A stretch of 64,000 nucleotides of DNA from CAWGCE01 sp964480915. Lineage in GTDB: Bacteria > Planctomycetota > Planctomycetia > Pirellulales > Pirellulaceae. This document shows, piece after piece, positions 16,984 to 26,800 of this stretch. Each line of letters opens with the position of its first letter. Positions within the stretch are counted from its first letter, which is position 1. The notes beneath the pieces were generated by a model. The model was not told the DNA's origin and ran no database searches. It worked only from the letters and a program-made list of their open reading frames with translations. The stretch spans positions 3,447-67,446 of the forward strand of contig CAYZRS010000026.1 of NCBI GenBank assembly GCA_964480915.1. Reading direction: 5' to 3'. The position numbers and the translations under genes are program-made.

Positions 16984-17712
16984 CTATTTGATGGCCAGGA
17001 TCGAAACGAAATTGAAGCACTGCAGCCAGGGGGCGACGATCCGGTAGCCAGCTTGCTGTAGGCGGGCGGTGTGCTCTGCGACCGATTCGCGAATGAGCGT
17101 GTTTTCTAGCGCCGTGCGTTTCTGGGCGATCTCTAATTCGCTATAGCCGTTCGATCGTTTAAACGCATGGTGCAACTCGTGCAGCAGTTGATCCTGGTCT
17201 CGATCGGGGAATGAGATTTTCTCAGACAGAATCAACGCCCCACCCGCCTTCGTGCCCGCTGCGATCCGCTCGATCACGCGCGCCCGTTCGGCGATCGGTA
17301 TGAATTGCAGTGTGAAGTTCAAAATGGCCAATGACGCCTGGCTGATGTCGACCTCTTGAATGTCGGCCGCGATCAGATGACTGCGACAGGCCAACGGTGT
17401 TTGCTGCAACTGGGCCCGCAGCCGATCCAGCATGGCGGGCGAATTATCAACGCAGTGGATCGTACAATCACTCGGAATGCGATCGTGGACGGCGAAGGTA
17501 CTGGCTCCCAACGAGCACCCTAGATCGTAAATGTTCGAATTGGGCGTGGCGTACGTTGCTGCGATTTCGCCCAGGAGCGACAGGATTGATCCGTATCCAG
17601 GCACCGACCGTTGAATCATGTCGGGGAAGACTCGAGCCACCTCGTTGTCGAACCGAAAATCGCCGACGTGGCTCAGGCGGTCAGCAAACAGAGCGTCTTT
17701 TTCGTGACTCAT
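16984..17712 (-). CDS. cmoA: Carboxy-SAM synthase CmoA
   Basis: 242 residues. Visible are DNEVARVFPDMIQRSVPGYGSIL (about 20-42), the SAM-binding IYDLGCSLGASTF, the DNSPAMLDRL acidic loop, ILNFTLQFIP and GGALILSEKI. CmoA converts prephenate and SAM to carboxy-SAM for CmoB. I chose the ATG at 17712 (MSHEKD), which fits the family N-terminus; an in-frame start at 17745 would add 11 residues. It is the first gene of the cmoA-cmoB pair. Confidence 0.9.
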   Translation of the reverse strand: MSHEKDALFADRLSHVGDFRFDNEVARVFPDMIQRSVPGYGSILSLLGEIAATYATPNSNIYDLGCSLGASTFAVHDRIPSDCTIHCVDNSPAMLDRLRAQLQQTPLACRSHLIAADIQEVDISQASLAILNFTLQFIPIAERARVIERIAAGTKAGGALILSEKISFPDRDQDQLLHELHHAFKRSNGYSELEIAQKRTALENTLIRESVAEHTARLQQAGYRIVAPWLQCFNFVSILAIK

Positions 17713-17888
17713 GGGTCTGGCGTAAGCGGGGACAACGTGTGCCAAGGGCCGGCGTGCGATTGCACGCCCCGTCCCGGTTATAGGGGTGGCTCGGCAGATG
17801 TGTGAAGGCCCTTCAGCGAAAATGCCGAAAAGAGGGAGGCGAGGTGTTCTTGGTGAAAACAGGCGAATAGAGTCAAAGGGCTGGTCAG

Positions 17889-19244
17889 ATGCGATTGCAG
17901 ATCATTGATAAGAACGAAGGCTTCTCGTGCAACGGCTGCTCGAACTGTTGCCAACAGCCCTATTCGATCGCCATCGAAAAGGAGAAGGCGCACGCCCTGT
18001 CCGACGTCGATTTTTCGCAGTACGAGCAGCTGGCCGGCAAGAAGTTCTATCAGGAAAGTAAAGACGCTCCCGACGGCTTTTATGTCATTCCGAAGCAGGA
18101 GGGCAGCACGAAGTGTCTGTTCCTGCTTCCGGACGGACTCTGTATCATTCATAAGGAGCTGGGGGCCGAAGCCAAGCCGACGCCGTGCCAGCGATTTCCT
18201 TTCCACGAATCGGTGACGTTCGTCGATCATCGCGTGTCGGTCAACTTTGGGTGCCCGAGCGTCATTTCGGACAAAGAGACGAGACTGGTCGAGCAAGAGG
18301 CCGAAATTGCCGCCGGTTCGAAAGTGCCCGATCTGCCGCCCGATCACAAGGCCTTCGTCGGTCTGAATCACGAGACGGGTGTTTCGCACGGCGAATTTGA
18401 TGCGCTCGCAAACAGCCTCGAAACATTCTTTCAGCCCGAGCGGCCAACTTCCATTTGGCAGGCGTTCCATGCCGGTCTAAGTTTGGTTCAGCAGACGATT
18501 GAAAAAAAGAAGGGAGGCGACGAAGACTTGAGCGACTGGCTCAACGATCGGGATGCGGTCGCTTTGCTAGAAGAGGCGGCGACGGTGACGCCTGTCGACA
18601 ACCTCCGTTCGGTGGCGAGCCCGGTTCGCATGCGGTTTGCGGCCACCTTAATGCGTGACGCGTTGCCGCAAGAAGTGACTTTGAATATGAGCCTCTGGCG
18701 ACGCATCTTCTCGCTCCCCAAGGTGATGCCGCTGGCCAAGATGAGCGGCACCTATTTCTCCAAAGTACAGCAGCGAGAGATTGATATCGATCAGGTCGCG
18801 AAGCATCCGTTGCCCGATGGGATCGATGCACAGGCGACCGAACTGCTGAAACGCTGCTTTCGAACTCGAATTTGGCAGCGTTTTCTGATCGGGACGCGGC
18901 TTTCGGTGCTGGCTGGACTCCATCAGCACATCCACGACCTGAATTGCATCCTGTTTCTGTCGCGGGTCGACGCTTTCTACAACGGCGAATCGAAGCTCAG
19001 CTACGACGTCGTGGCAAAGAATGTCTCCCGTTTCGAATTCAATTTTGCCAACCAGCCACGGCTGTTTAGCAACAATTCTGCCTCCTGGTTCAATAACCAG
19101 CTGAACGATCTATCGCTCGCCTTCGCGAGCTTGGAAATGATGGCGATGGGCGTTTCGTCGCCTGAGGAGGCCGATGTCACGACGGCGATTACTTTCCCGA
19201 TCGTCAGTGGCGATTCCCAGTCGGCGCCGAACGCGCTGAACTAG
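17889..19244 (+). CDS. YkgJ-family cysteine-cluster protein with long C-terminal region
   Basis: 451 residues. The N-terminal 130 residues hold the zinc/iron-chelating cluster: CNGCSNCCQQ (residues 14-23), CLFLLPDGLC, TPCQRFPF and VNFGCPS. The remaining roughly 300 residues are predicted helical and not recognised. Related CxxCxxCC proteins are proposed metal chelators or oxygenase-like enzymes. It starts about 180 bp from cmoA in the opposite direction. Confidence 0.75.
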   Translation: MRLQIIDKNEGFSCNGCSNCCQQPYSIAIEKEKAHALSDVDFSQYEQLAGKKFYQESKDAPDGFYVIPKQEGSTKCLFLLPDGLCIIHKELGAEAKPTPCQRFPFHESVTFVDHRVSVNFGCPSVISDKETRLVEQEAEIAAGSKVPDLPPDHKAFVGLNHETGVSHGEFDALANSLETFFQPERPTSIWQAFHAGLSLVQQTIEKKKGGDEDLSDWLNDRDAVALLEEAATVTPVDNLRSVASPVRMRFAATLMRDALPQEVTLNMSLWRRIFSLPKVMPLAKMSGTYFSKVQQREIDIDQVAKHPLPDGIDAQATELLKRCFRTRIWQRFLIGTRLSVLAGLHQHIHDLNCILFLSRVDAFYNGESKLSYDVVAKNVSRFEFNFANQPRLFSNNSASWFNNQLNDLSLAFASLEMMAMGVSSPEEADVTTAITFPIVSGDSQSAPNALN

Positions 19245-19272
19245 CCGGCTGCCGCAGCAACCTCGCGACGAT

Positions 19273-19458
19273 TCAGTCCGCTTCGCTGGCCGGAGCGTGC
19301 GGGTTGGGCGGTTCTTGCCCCGAGCATTCCAGTACCGGCTGTCGTGGATATTTGGGGTATTGGGACTCTTTCAGCGCCCGTTCGCAAAGCAGGAAGAGCG
19401 AGCCCTTTCCAGAGCGGATTTCTCGCTTGTGTTGGCAATTGTGGCAGAGTGAATTCAT
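19273..19458 (-). CDS. Small cysteine-rich protein of a planctomycete-type family
   Basis: 61 residues. It has a CHNCQH pair (residues 5-10), GSLFLLC (about 20-26), then YPKYPRQPVLECSGQE. The four Cys in this spacing suggest a small metal-binding fold. Small proteins with the pattern CxxC...LC...YP.QPVL.C are common next to housekeeping genes in planctomycetes; function unknown. The start MNSL is preferred over 19554 because conservation begins at the first Cys pair. Confidence 0.6.
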   Translation of the reverse strand: MNSLCHNCQHKREIRSGKGSLFLLCERALKESQYPKYPRQPVLECSGQEPPNPHAPASEAD

Positions 19459-19612
19459 GAAAAAGTCCAGGGAAGGCGGTGCGTCCGAAAGGAGGAGGCT
19501 CCGGGTTGGCTCAGCTTCGCAAATGGCGTACGATTTCCAGCATTGGGCGGACACAATGGTGGCGGCGGATCGATGAACTCTCGATTCGTCCGCTTTGATT
19601 TACGGACAAACG

Positions 19613-21199
19613 ATGAGCGATTTCGACCTTTCCAGTTTGGGCCTTACTGTAACCGATGTTGTCCGCAATGCGGCACCCTCTTCGCTTTATGAAGAGGCGA
19701 TCCGCGGCGATGCCGGTGCGACGATTTCTAACCTCGGCGCGCTGATCGCCTATTCGGGCACAAAGACAGGCCGATCACCGAGCGACAAGCGCGTCGTTAA
19801 GCATCCGGAATCGGAAGGCAATGTTTGGTGGGGACCGGTCAATATCCCGATTGAAGATAAAGTCTTCCAAATCAACCGGGAACGAGCCATCGATTACCTG
19901 AATACGTGTGAGCGACTGTATTGCTTCGACGGGTACGCCGGCTGGGATCCGAAGTACCAAATCAAAGTCCGCGTCGTCTGTGCTCGTCCCTATCATGCGC
20001 TCTTCATGAACAACATGCTGATCCGACCGCCATCGTCGGACCTGGCCGATTTTGGCGAACCCGATTGCACTATTCTCAATGCGGGCGCGTTCCCGGCGAA
20101 TCGGCATACCGAAGGAATGACTTCGAAGACGAGTGTCGATCTCAGCCTCGAGAATCGTGAAGTGGTGATCCTCGGAACGGAATATGCCGGCGAGATGAAG
20201 AAGGCGGTCTTCACGCTGATGAATTACCTGATGCCTTGCCAAGATGTACTGTCGATGCATTGCTCCGCGACCGAAGACCGCGACACGGGCGAATCGTCGG
20301 TCTTGTTCGGCTTGTCCGGTACGGGAAAAACGACGCTGTCAGCCGATCCAGCGCGCTGGTTGATTGGTGACGATGAGCATTGTTGGACTGACGAGGGCGT
20401 CTTCAATATTGAAGGTGGCTGCTATGCGAAGGCGATTTACTTAACGCGCGATGCGGAGCCGCAGATTTTCGACGCGCTCAAATTTGGCGCGGTGCTCGAA
20501 AATGTCGTCTACGATGCGGCCGATCACCATGTTGATTTCAACAACACGAGTATCACAGAAAATACCCGTGGCTCGTATCCGATCGGCTTCATCGAAAATG
20601 CCAAGGTACCGTGCGTCACAGGGCATCCGAAACATGTGATCTTTTTGACATGCGATGCTTTTGGCGTGCTGCCGCCTGTCAGTAAGTTGACCCCGGAGCA
20701 GGCAGAATACCACTTCATCAGTGGGTATACGGCCAAAGTTGCCGGCACCGAAGTCGGTGTCGACGAACCCGAGGCGACGTTCTCACCCTGCTTTGGCGGT
20801 CCGTTCCTCGTTTGGCATCCGGGCAAGTATGCCGAGCTGTTGTCGTCCAAATTGAATGAGCATGGCGCCGAGGTGTGGTTGATCAACACCGGTTGGTCAG
20901 GCGGTCCCTATGGTGTAGGTTCGCGGATCAAGCTTTCCCATACGCGGGCGATGGTGGCGGCCATTCATGGCGGCCAGCTATCCAATGCGGCGACGGTTCA
21001 AGAACCCTATTTCGGATTGGACGTCATCACGGAATGCCCGGACGTGCCGAAGGAACTGCTACTACCCAAGTCAACTTGGGCAAGTTCCGAAGACTATGAC
21101 CAGACGGCTGAGAAACTTGTTCAGCTTTTTGCCGAAAATTTCTCGACGTATGCAGACGGCGTGCGTCCCGCAGTCCTCGCCGCGGGTCCGACGACGTAG
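19613..21199 (+). CDS. pckA: Phosphoenolpyruvate carboxykinase (ATP)
   Basis: 528 residues, full length for the ATP-dependent enzyme that converts oxaloacetate and ATP to PEP and CO2 in gluconeogenesis. Hallmarks are LGALIAYSGTKTGRSPSDKR (about 38-57), the kinase P-loop GLSGTGKTTLS (about 230), the metal-binding LIGDDEHCWTDEGVFNIEGG, and ENTRGSYPI. NTGWSGGPYGVGSRIKL lies near the C-terminus. The ATG at 19613 is preferred over a TTG at 19595. Monocistronic on the plus strand. Confidence 0.95.
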   Translation: MSDFDLSSLGLTVTDVVRNAAPSSLYEEAIRGDAGATISNLGALIAYSGTKTGRSPSDKRVVKHPESEGNVWWGPVNIPIEDKVFQINRERAIDYLNTCERLYCFDGYAGWDPKYQIKVRVVCARPYHALFMNNMLIRPPSSDLADFGEPDCTILNAGAFPANRHTEGMTSKTSVDLSLENREVVILGTEYAGEMKKAVFTLMNYLMPCQDVLSMHCSATEDRDTGESSVLFGLSGTGKTTLSADPARWLIGDDEHCWTDEGVFNIEGGCYAKAIYLTRDAEPQIFDALKFGAVLENVVYDAADHHVDFNNTSITENTRGSYPIGFIENAKVPCVTGHPKHVIFLTCDAFGVLPPVSKLTPEQAEYHFISGYTAKVAGTEVGVDEPEATFSPCFGGPFLVWHPGKYAELLSSKLNEHGAEVWLINTGWSGGPYGVGSRIKLSHTRAMVAAIHGGQLSNAATVQEPYFGLDVITECPDVPKELLLPKSTWASSEDYDQTAEKLVQLFAENFSTYADGVRPAVLAAGPTT

Positions 21200-21335
21200 T
21201 CCGAATAGTGGGAGCTCATGATCATCTCCCGTTCCCCCCGAATGGTCGCGATTTCGGCAAAGTAATTCCCAGAATTTCCGTTTTGCGATAACGTGGGTGG
21301 TCTCTTCTGTTGACGGAACATCTAATCGAGTCGAA

Positions 21336-23498
21336 ATGTCCAGGATCGGTGTCATCGCATGCGTACTCCTTTGCAGTGCCTTCGGCGTTGCAAGTGCGCA
21401 AGTTCAATGGCAAGAACTGGCCGCCGCGAAACTCAATCAGGCGGAACGTGGGACGACCGAGTATCTAAACGCCATCCTGGAACGGACGGCGGCGATGCTC
21501 AATCATGACAAAGAGCAAGCCATCGAGTTTGCAGAACTGGCGTTGAAAGAGGCGAGGCGACAGAACAATCCGAGCGCGGAGGCGATTTGCTATCTACAGC
21601 GTTCCATCGCCATCGCCGAAATGGAAGGGCTAAGGGCTAGCGAACAAGCTTACCAACGGGCTGTTGCGTTGTTCGATCCCAAGTGCAGTCCGGAACTGCG
21701 TCTGTTCTATTATTCGCACCTCTTCTACCGTGACCGGTTGCTGAAATCGCCCGGTGAGCTGCTGGCCATTAGCCAAAAGATGCGGAACGCCATCGATCAG
21801 CTCGACGACCAAAAGCTCAAGTTATTGGGAGAGTTAAGCCTGTACGAGCAGCGTGCCATCGCGGCGCCACCGACAAAGGAGACGTCGGCGCCGCTTAGAG
21901 AGATGGCCCAACAGGCGGGCATGGAGTTTATCGAGCTGTCATTGGACTGCCAAGAAGTAATCAAAGCGGATCGGCTGCCAGCGAAAGAGGCGCTGGAAAA
22001 GATTGCCCCGCTGGCCGAGCGAGCCAAGGTTGCTCAGTTTCGACCGGTGCACATCCTGCTGCTGATGCACCTGATCGATGCCGCGGCGCAGTTGCAAGAC
22101 TTAGACAAATTCGAGCAATTCAGCGACGACCTGTACGAATCGGCGGGAAAACTGAAGTTGACCGATTGGGTCGCGTTGAGCCTGTGCGCGAAAGCTGATC
22201 TCGCTTTAGCCCGCAAAAATACGGCAGAAGCGCTGGCGAGAATGGATGAGGCCTGCGAACTATTGCCGGCGATCGATATGGGCAATGTGCGTCGCAGAGT
22301 TCAGAAAGCGGCCGTAAAGGTCTATTTGGCGACCGGCAACAAGCAGCGGTTGGTCGACTTTACCAATTCCATGTTCGCCAGCGACGACCACATCCAATCG
22401 CGGAAGTTGCAGCAGCGATTGCTGGAATTCTCTCGACAGCTTGATGTCGCTCAAGAAGCGGCCGCCGCGGGCGCGCAGCGCGTTGAAGAGTTGAAGTCAG
22501 AACAAGCCAAGCTGGTCGTGCTGAATGAGAATCTGATTGAAGATCGCGCCACCGTCGAATCTGAGAAATCGGTGTTTCAGAAATTGACAACGGTCGGTTT
22601 CTTGCTGACGACGCTGCTCGCCGCACTGACACTGGTAAGCCGTCAGAGGCTGAAGCGAACGCATGCCGAATTGCAAGCGGAAGTAGAGGCCAACAAGAAA
22701 AGCCGCCAATTGCAGAAGACGATGGAAGTGAAGATCGCTCAGGCTGAACGGATGGAGAGCCTGGGCGCGCTGGCGGGCGGCATCGCTCATGATCTTAACA
22801 ACCTGCTGGTCGGTGTGCTGTGCAATGCAGAGCTCTTAGAGAGTAATAAGCTGGGTGAGCAGGCTGCGGCCGATTGCACGACAGGAATCATTGCCTCCGC
22901 CATGGCAGCGGCCGAGTTGAGTCAGAAGATGCTGTCGTATGCTGGTCGCGTGCCGAGCTGTAAGCGGCCAGACGATTTGAACGAAATGATCCGGAACATC
23001 AGTCCCCTGCTGAAATCTGGCCTGAACCTTGCTTGCGATCTGCTGCTTGACGAATCGGAGCCGCTTCCGGCTGAAATCGATCATACGCAGATGGAGCAGG
23101 TTGTGATGAACCTCGCTACGAACGCGGCGACAGCGATCAAGCATCGCGAAAACGGCCGGCTCGTCGTGCGTACCGGCACCGAAGCAATCGTCGATGTGGC
23201 GTCCGACCCGACCTTGTTCGGCTTGCGAACGGATGGCGGGGAATTCGTCTTCTTCGAGTTTGAAGACAATGGGGATGGCATTGATGAAGCGAATCTTCAG
23301 CGCATTTTCGAACCGTTCTACTCGACTCGTGATATGGGACAGGGGCTGGGGCTGGCTGTCGTTTACGGCCACGTCGTTTCGCATGATGGGTTGATCCGTT
23401 GCACGGCAGTGAAAGGTGAGGGAACCCGGTTTCGCATTCTGCTGCCGCGCTACAGCAGCGACGACGCTGCGGTAGAAGCGATGGACGGGACTCATTAG
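21336..23498 (+). CDS. Orphan sensor histidine kinase with secreted helical-repeat sensor region
   Basis: 720 residues. An N-terminal signal sequence (IGVIACVLLCSAFGVASA) leads a long helical region (about 25-400) resembling degenerate TPR repeats, a coiled-coil stretch and one TM helix (FLLTTLLAALTLVS, about 425-440). The kinase core follows: H-box GGIAHDLNNLLVG (His at about 485), N-box MNLATNAATAI, G1 FEDNGDGID, F-box RIFEPFYSTR and G2 GQGLGLAVVYGH. This is the GHKL/NtrB-like histidine kinase class. No response regulator is adjacent and no receiver domain is fused, so its partner lies elsewhere. It ends 371 bp before the giant surface gene. Confidence 0.88.
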   Translation: MSRIGVIACVLLCSAFGVASAQVQWQELAAAKLNQAERGTTEYLNAILERTAAMLNHDKEQAIEFAELALKEARRQNNPSAEAICYLQRSIAIAEMEGLRASEQAYQRAVALFDPKCSPELRLFYYSHLFYRDRLLKSPGELLAISQKMRNAIDQLDDQKLKLLGELSLYEQRAIAAPPTKETSAPLREMAQQAGMEFIELSLDCQEVIKADRLPAKEALEKIAPLAERAKVAQFRPVHILLLMHLIDAAAQLQDLDKFEQFSDDLYESAGKLKLTDWVALSLCAKADLALARKNTAEALARMDEACELLPAIDMGNVRRRVQKAAVKVYLATGNKQRLVDFTNSMFASDDHIQSRKLQQRLLEFSRQLDVAQEAAAAGAQRVEELKSEQAKLVVLNENLIEDRATVESEKSVFQKLTTVGFLLTTLLAALTLVSRQRLKRTHAELQAEVEANKKSRQLQKTMEVKIAQAERMESLGALAGGIAHDLNNLLVGVLCNAELLESNKLGEQAAADCTTGIIASAMAAAELSQKMLSYAGRVPSCKRPDDLNEMIRNISPLLKSGLNLACDLLLDESEPLPAEIDHTQMEQVVMNLATNAATAIKHRENGRLVVRTGTEAIVDVASDPTLFGLRTDGGEFVFFEFEDNGDGIDEANLQRIFEPFYSTRDMGQGLGLAVVYGHVVSHDGLIRCTAVKGEGTRFRILLPRYSSDDAAVEAMDGTH

Positions 23499-23767
23499 CG
23501 TCAGCGGACGCGCGTTCCGTTGCGCTTTGTGAGGGTCGTGGCGATTCTCTCGTTGCCGGAAGAGCCTTCTCGCGACGTGCGAATATCAGCGAGTGGTAAG
23601 GTTGTCCGATCTTGCGCGGCTGCGGTCGGCGGTCGCTGCCGGTGGTGAGCAACATTCCGGCGTGAACGTTCCGGTCGGCATGATTGTGTCATAAGTCGCG
23701 TATCCACCACCCGGGAAGTCCCTACTCAGTGTCGGGCTAACCCGCCCCGATGAAGCATGGGGGAATT

Positions 23768-23788
23768 CTTGCGCGAGGATTGCGCAAG
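23768..23788 (+). promoter_or_regulatory. Leader hairpin 1 (GGATT loop)
   Basis: CTTGCGC pairs perfectly with GCGCAAG around a 7-base loop GAGGATT. There is no T-tract after it, so it is not a terminator. Confidence 0.5.
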
Positions 23789-23792
23789 CTCG

Positions 23793-23809
23793 GTCTTCTG
23801 AAAGAAGAC
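23793..23809 (+). promoter_or_regulatory. Leader hairpin 2 (GAA loop)
   Basis: GTCTTCT pairs perfectly with AGAAGAC around a 3-base GAA loop, 4 bases after hairpin 1. Confidence 0.5.
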
Positions 23810-23833
23810 GGGGAAAGATCAAAGGGGGGGAAA

Positions 23834-23856
23834 CCGTGCGCCGGATTGCACGGAGG
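23834..23856 (+). promoter_or_regulatory. Leader hairpin 3 overlapping the ribosome-binding site of the giant gene
   Basis: CCGTGC (23834-23839) pairs with GCACGG (23848-23853) around the loop GCCGGATT. The 3' arm runs into GGAGG (23852-23856), the only good Shine-Dalgarno, 13 bases before the ATG at 23870. Folding could partly mask the site. Loops 1 and 3 share GGATT. Confidence 0.5.
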
Positions 23857-23869
23857 AAGTTGACAGCGG

Positions 23870-26800
23870 ATGTCAGTGTTCGATTTTTTTAAATTTCGTC
23901 TGAGTAGCAGGTCAAGCGAACGGGCCATCGATCTTCAGCAGTTGGAAGACCGAACGCTTTTTGACGCGTTTCCACTCGTCGATCCGGCGTTGGCGATTAC
24001 GCCAGCCGAGACGGATGGCATGCTCTTTCAGGTTGCCAATGAACTGGCGACCGATCAGGCGGACGTCACGCGCGAGCTGCTCATCATCGATGCCGGCGTT
24101 TCTGACGCTGGCTCGCTCGTTGCCGATTGGCAGGGGCGTGGCGAGACCTACGACGTCGTCGTTCTGGAATCCGGTCGCAGCGGGGTCGAGCAGGTTACCG
24201 AACTGCTCGACGGTTACGATGCTTTGGATGCACTGCACATCGTCTCGCATGGCCAAGATGCGGGCTTTCAGCTGGGCAGCGATTGGGTCACGCTCGAATC
24301 GATCGCACGATTCCAGGGTGCCATCGAGTCTTGGGGAGATGCGATTTCGCTAGATGGCGACATTTTGCTGTACGGCTGCAATCTGAGCGGTTCCGAGGCA
24401 GGGATTGAGCTGGTCGAAGAGATTGCCCAGTTGACCGACGCCGATGTCGCTGCCAGCGACGACGTGACAGGGCACGAGCGCCTGAATGGCGACTGGGACC
24501 TGGAGTTCGCGGTCGGTGTCATCGAAGCGGCCGTGCCGTTCTCGGGCGAGCTGCAGTCGACGTGGCGATCGCAGCTCGGTCCACCGATTCAGGAATTCTT
24601 TGTGCCGATGCGCGAGTCAGAAATTTATGATGCGCTCGTCGACATCTACACCGCGGCGACGGTTGACCCCGATATCGAAACGGTGATCGGCATCACCGCG
24701 ACCCGCGACAATACGATCATCACCTACGATCACCATGAAGATGGTTACGAGGCCGATATTGCAGCGCCGGTCCAGGCGAGCACGCAAGTCTGGGGAGACG
24801 GGAATCCGGCAAATGGTTCAGCGCCAGGCTTGGTCGGCGACATCATTAACGCCGGCGATATTGTCATCCTGCAAAACTTGGTGCCCGAGTTCCCAGGGGC
24901 CGTGAACTACTTCGACGGTAGTGATCGTTTTGTGACCGACCAATTGGTGGCGGCGACGCGCGCCGGTTGGTCGCCGACGCCGGGGACGGTGTTGGCGGGC
25001 ACGGTCGAGGTAACGGATACCAGCCGCTGGGGGACCAGTTACGAGATTCCTATCGGCGAAGATACCGCGAACGTCTTTGCCCAGTACGAATACACCGGGC
25101 TCTACGTCATGGCGGCCGTCGATGGCACGGTGGTCGACATCGATTTCGACGGCGATGGCACGGTCGATGTCATGACGACGTTGAACCAAGGAGATTCGTA
25201 TCATGTCGATGGAGGCGTGTTGCAGGGAGCGACCGTCGAATCGACCGAACCGGTGCAGGTCGATCTGATCACAGGCGATCGAGCGTCGCTCGTCGATTCG
25301 CGCTGGTATTTGTTGCGTCCCACAGCAGAATGGTCCAATGCGTACATCAACCCGGTCGGGACGACGGCTGCGACCGACCCGGCCACGATTGTGTTCTATA
25401 ACCCGAACGCCACTGATATCACGGTGGACGTCGAGACGCAGGGAGGCACCGTGCCGGTGCTGGTTCCCGCTGGCGATTCCGGCGTATACGTCATGCCGGC
25501 TCCGGTGGGTGGTGAAGTCTCCGGCGCTTACGTGACCAGTCAGGGTGGCGAAGATTTCTATGCCGTGATGACGATGGATTCGGATGCCGCGCACACGGCC
25601 TACGATTGGGGGTTCAGCCTGCTTCCCGAACAGGGGCTGACTCCCATGGTGGTCGCGGGGTGGGCGCCCGGCTCAGAAGACCTCTCGGTAAACGGTAGTC
25701 CCGTTTGGATAACAGCCACATCTGCAACCGACCTCTACATTGACTTCGACGGCGATCCGTCGACCGGCTCGCTCGTCGATCCGTTCGGAAATCGTTACGA
25801 CGAACTGCGCTCGGTGAACGCCCTCGAGTCGGAGCGGGTTTTCGATAGCTCGGACAATGATCAGTCCGGGCTGCGCGTCTACACCGTCGACGGGACGGTG
25901 CTCGCATCTGCCTGGGGCCTCGATCCGGATATCGGCGGTCCCGGCTTGCCCTATCTTGATCTTGGCACCATCGTTCTGCCGTTCCCGGTGCCGACGGTGA
26001 CCAAGGTGGCGGCGTTGAGTAATGACGTGAGCGCCAACGGACTGTTTGATCCGGGAGACACGATCGTTTGGACGATCACCATCACGAACAATGACGGTTT
26101 CGATATGACGGGTGTCGTGTCGTTTGACGACGTGCCCAGCAATACGACCTACGTGGCTAACTCGACGACGGTCAATGGCGCCGGCGTGGCGGATGATTCC
26201 GTGGGAGCCACCATCATGCCGATGGATGAAGGTGGCTTGGCAACGGCCGATATCGGGCCGGGCGGCACGACCATCATCACCTTCGAGACGACGCTCAACT
26301 TGCCATTGCCGGTCTACACGATGGTCGAAAATACCGTCTTGGTCTCGTCCAATCTGGGCACAACGGGCGCCTCGGTCGAGCTGCCGATCAATCTCGCGCC
26401 AAATTTGGCGGTCGCCAAAGATGATGGTGGCATCAGTACGACACCCGGCGGCAGCGTGATTTACACGATCGACTACGAGAACCTCGGTACGAACAATGCA
26501 ACCGGCGTGGTTCTAACCGAGACGCTGCCAGCCAACTCGTCATTCGATGCGGCTAACAGTACGACAGGTTGGATCGAGACGGGGCCTGGCACCGGCGTTT
26601 TCGAGTACACCGTCGGCGGGCTGAATGTCGGCGCCAATGGTTCGGTCATGTTTGCCGTCCTCGTCGACGACCCATTGGCGGCCGGTGTTACTCAGATTTC
26701 CAACAGCGTTTCGATTGCCGATGATGGATCGAGTGGGACCGACAGTGATCTCACGGACAACTCCAGCACGGACACAACGCCCGTCACTGCGGCGCCCGAC

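Larger units (their letters stand above)
23499..23869 (+). promoter_or_regulatory. Structured leader region upstream of the giant DUF11 gene
   Basis: 371 bp without a credible gene. The last 105 bp hold three consecutive hairpins (listed separately) and a purine-rich tract AAAGGGGGGGAAA at 23821-23833. I recognise no known riboswitch consensus. The size and structure suggest an untranslated leader with post-transcriptional control; inference only. Confidence 0.45.
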
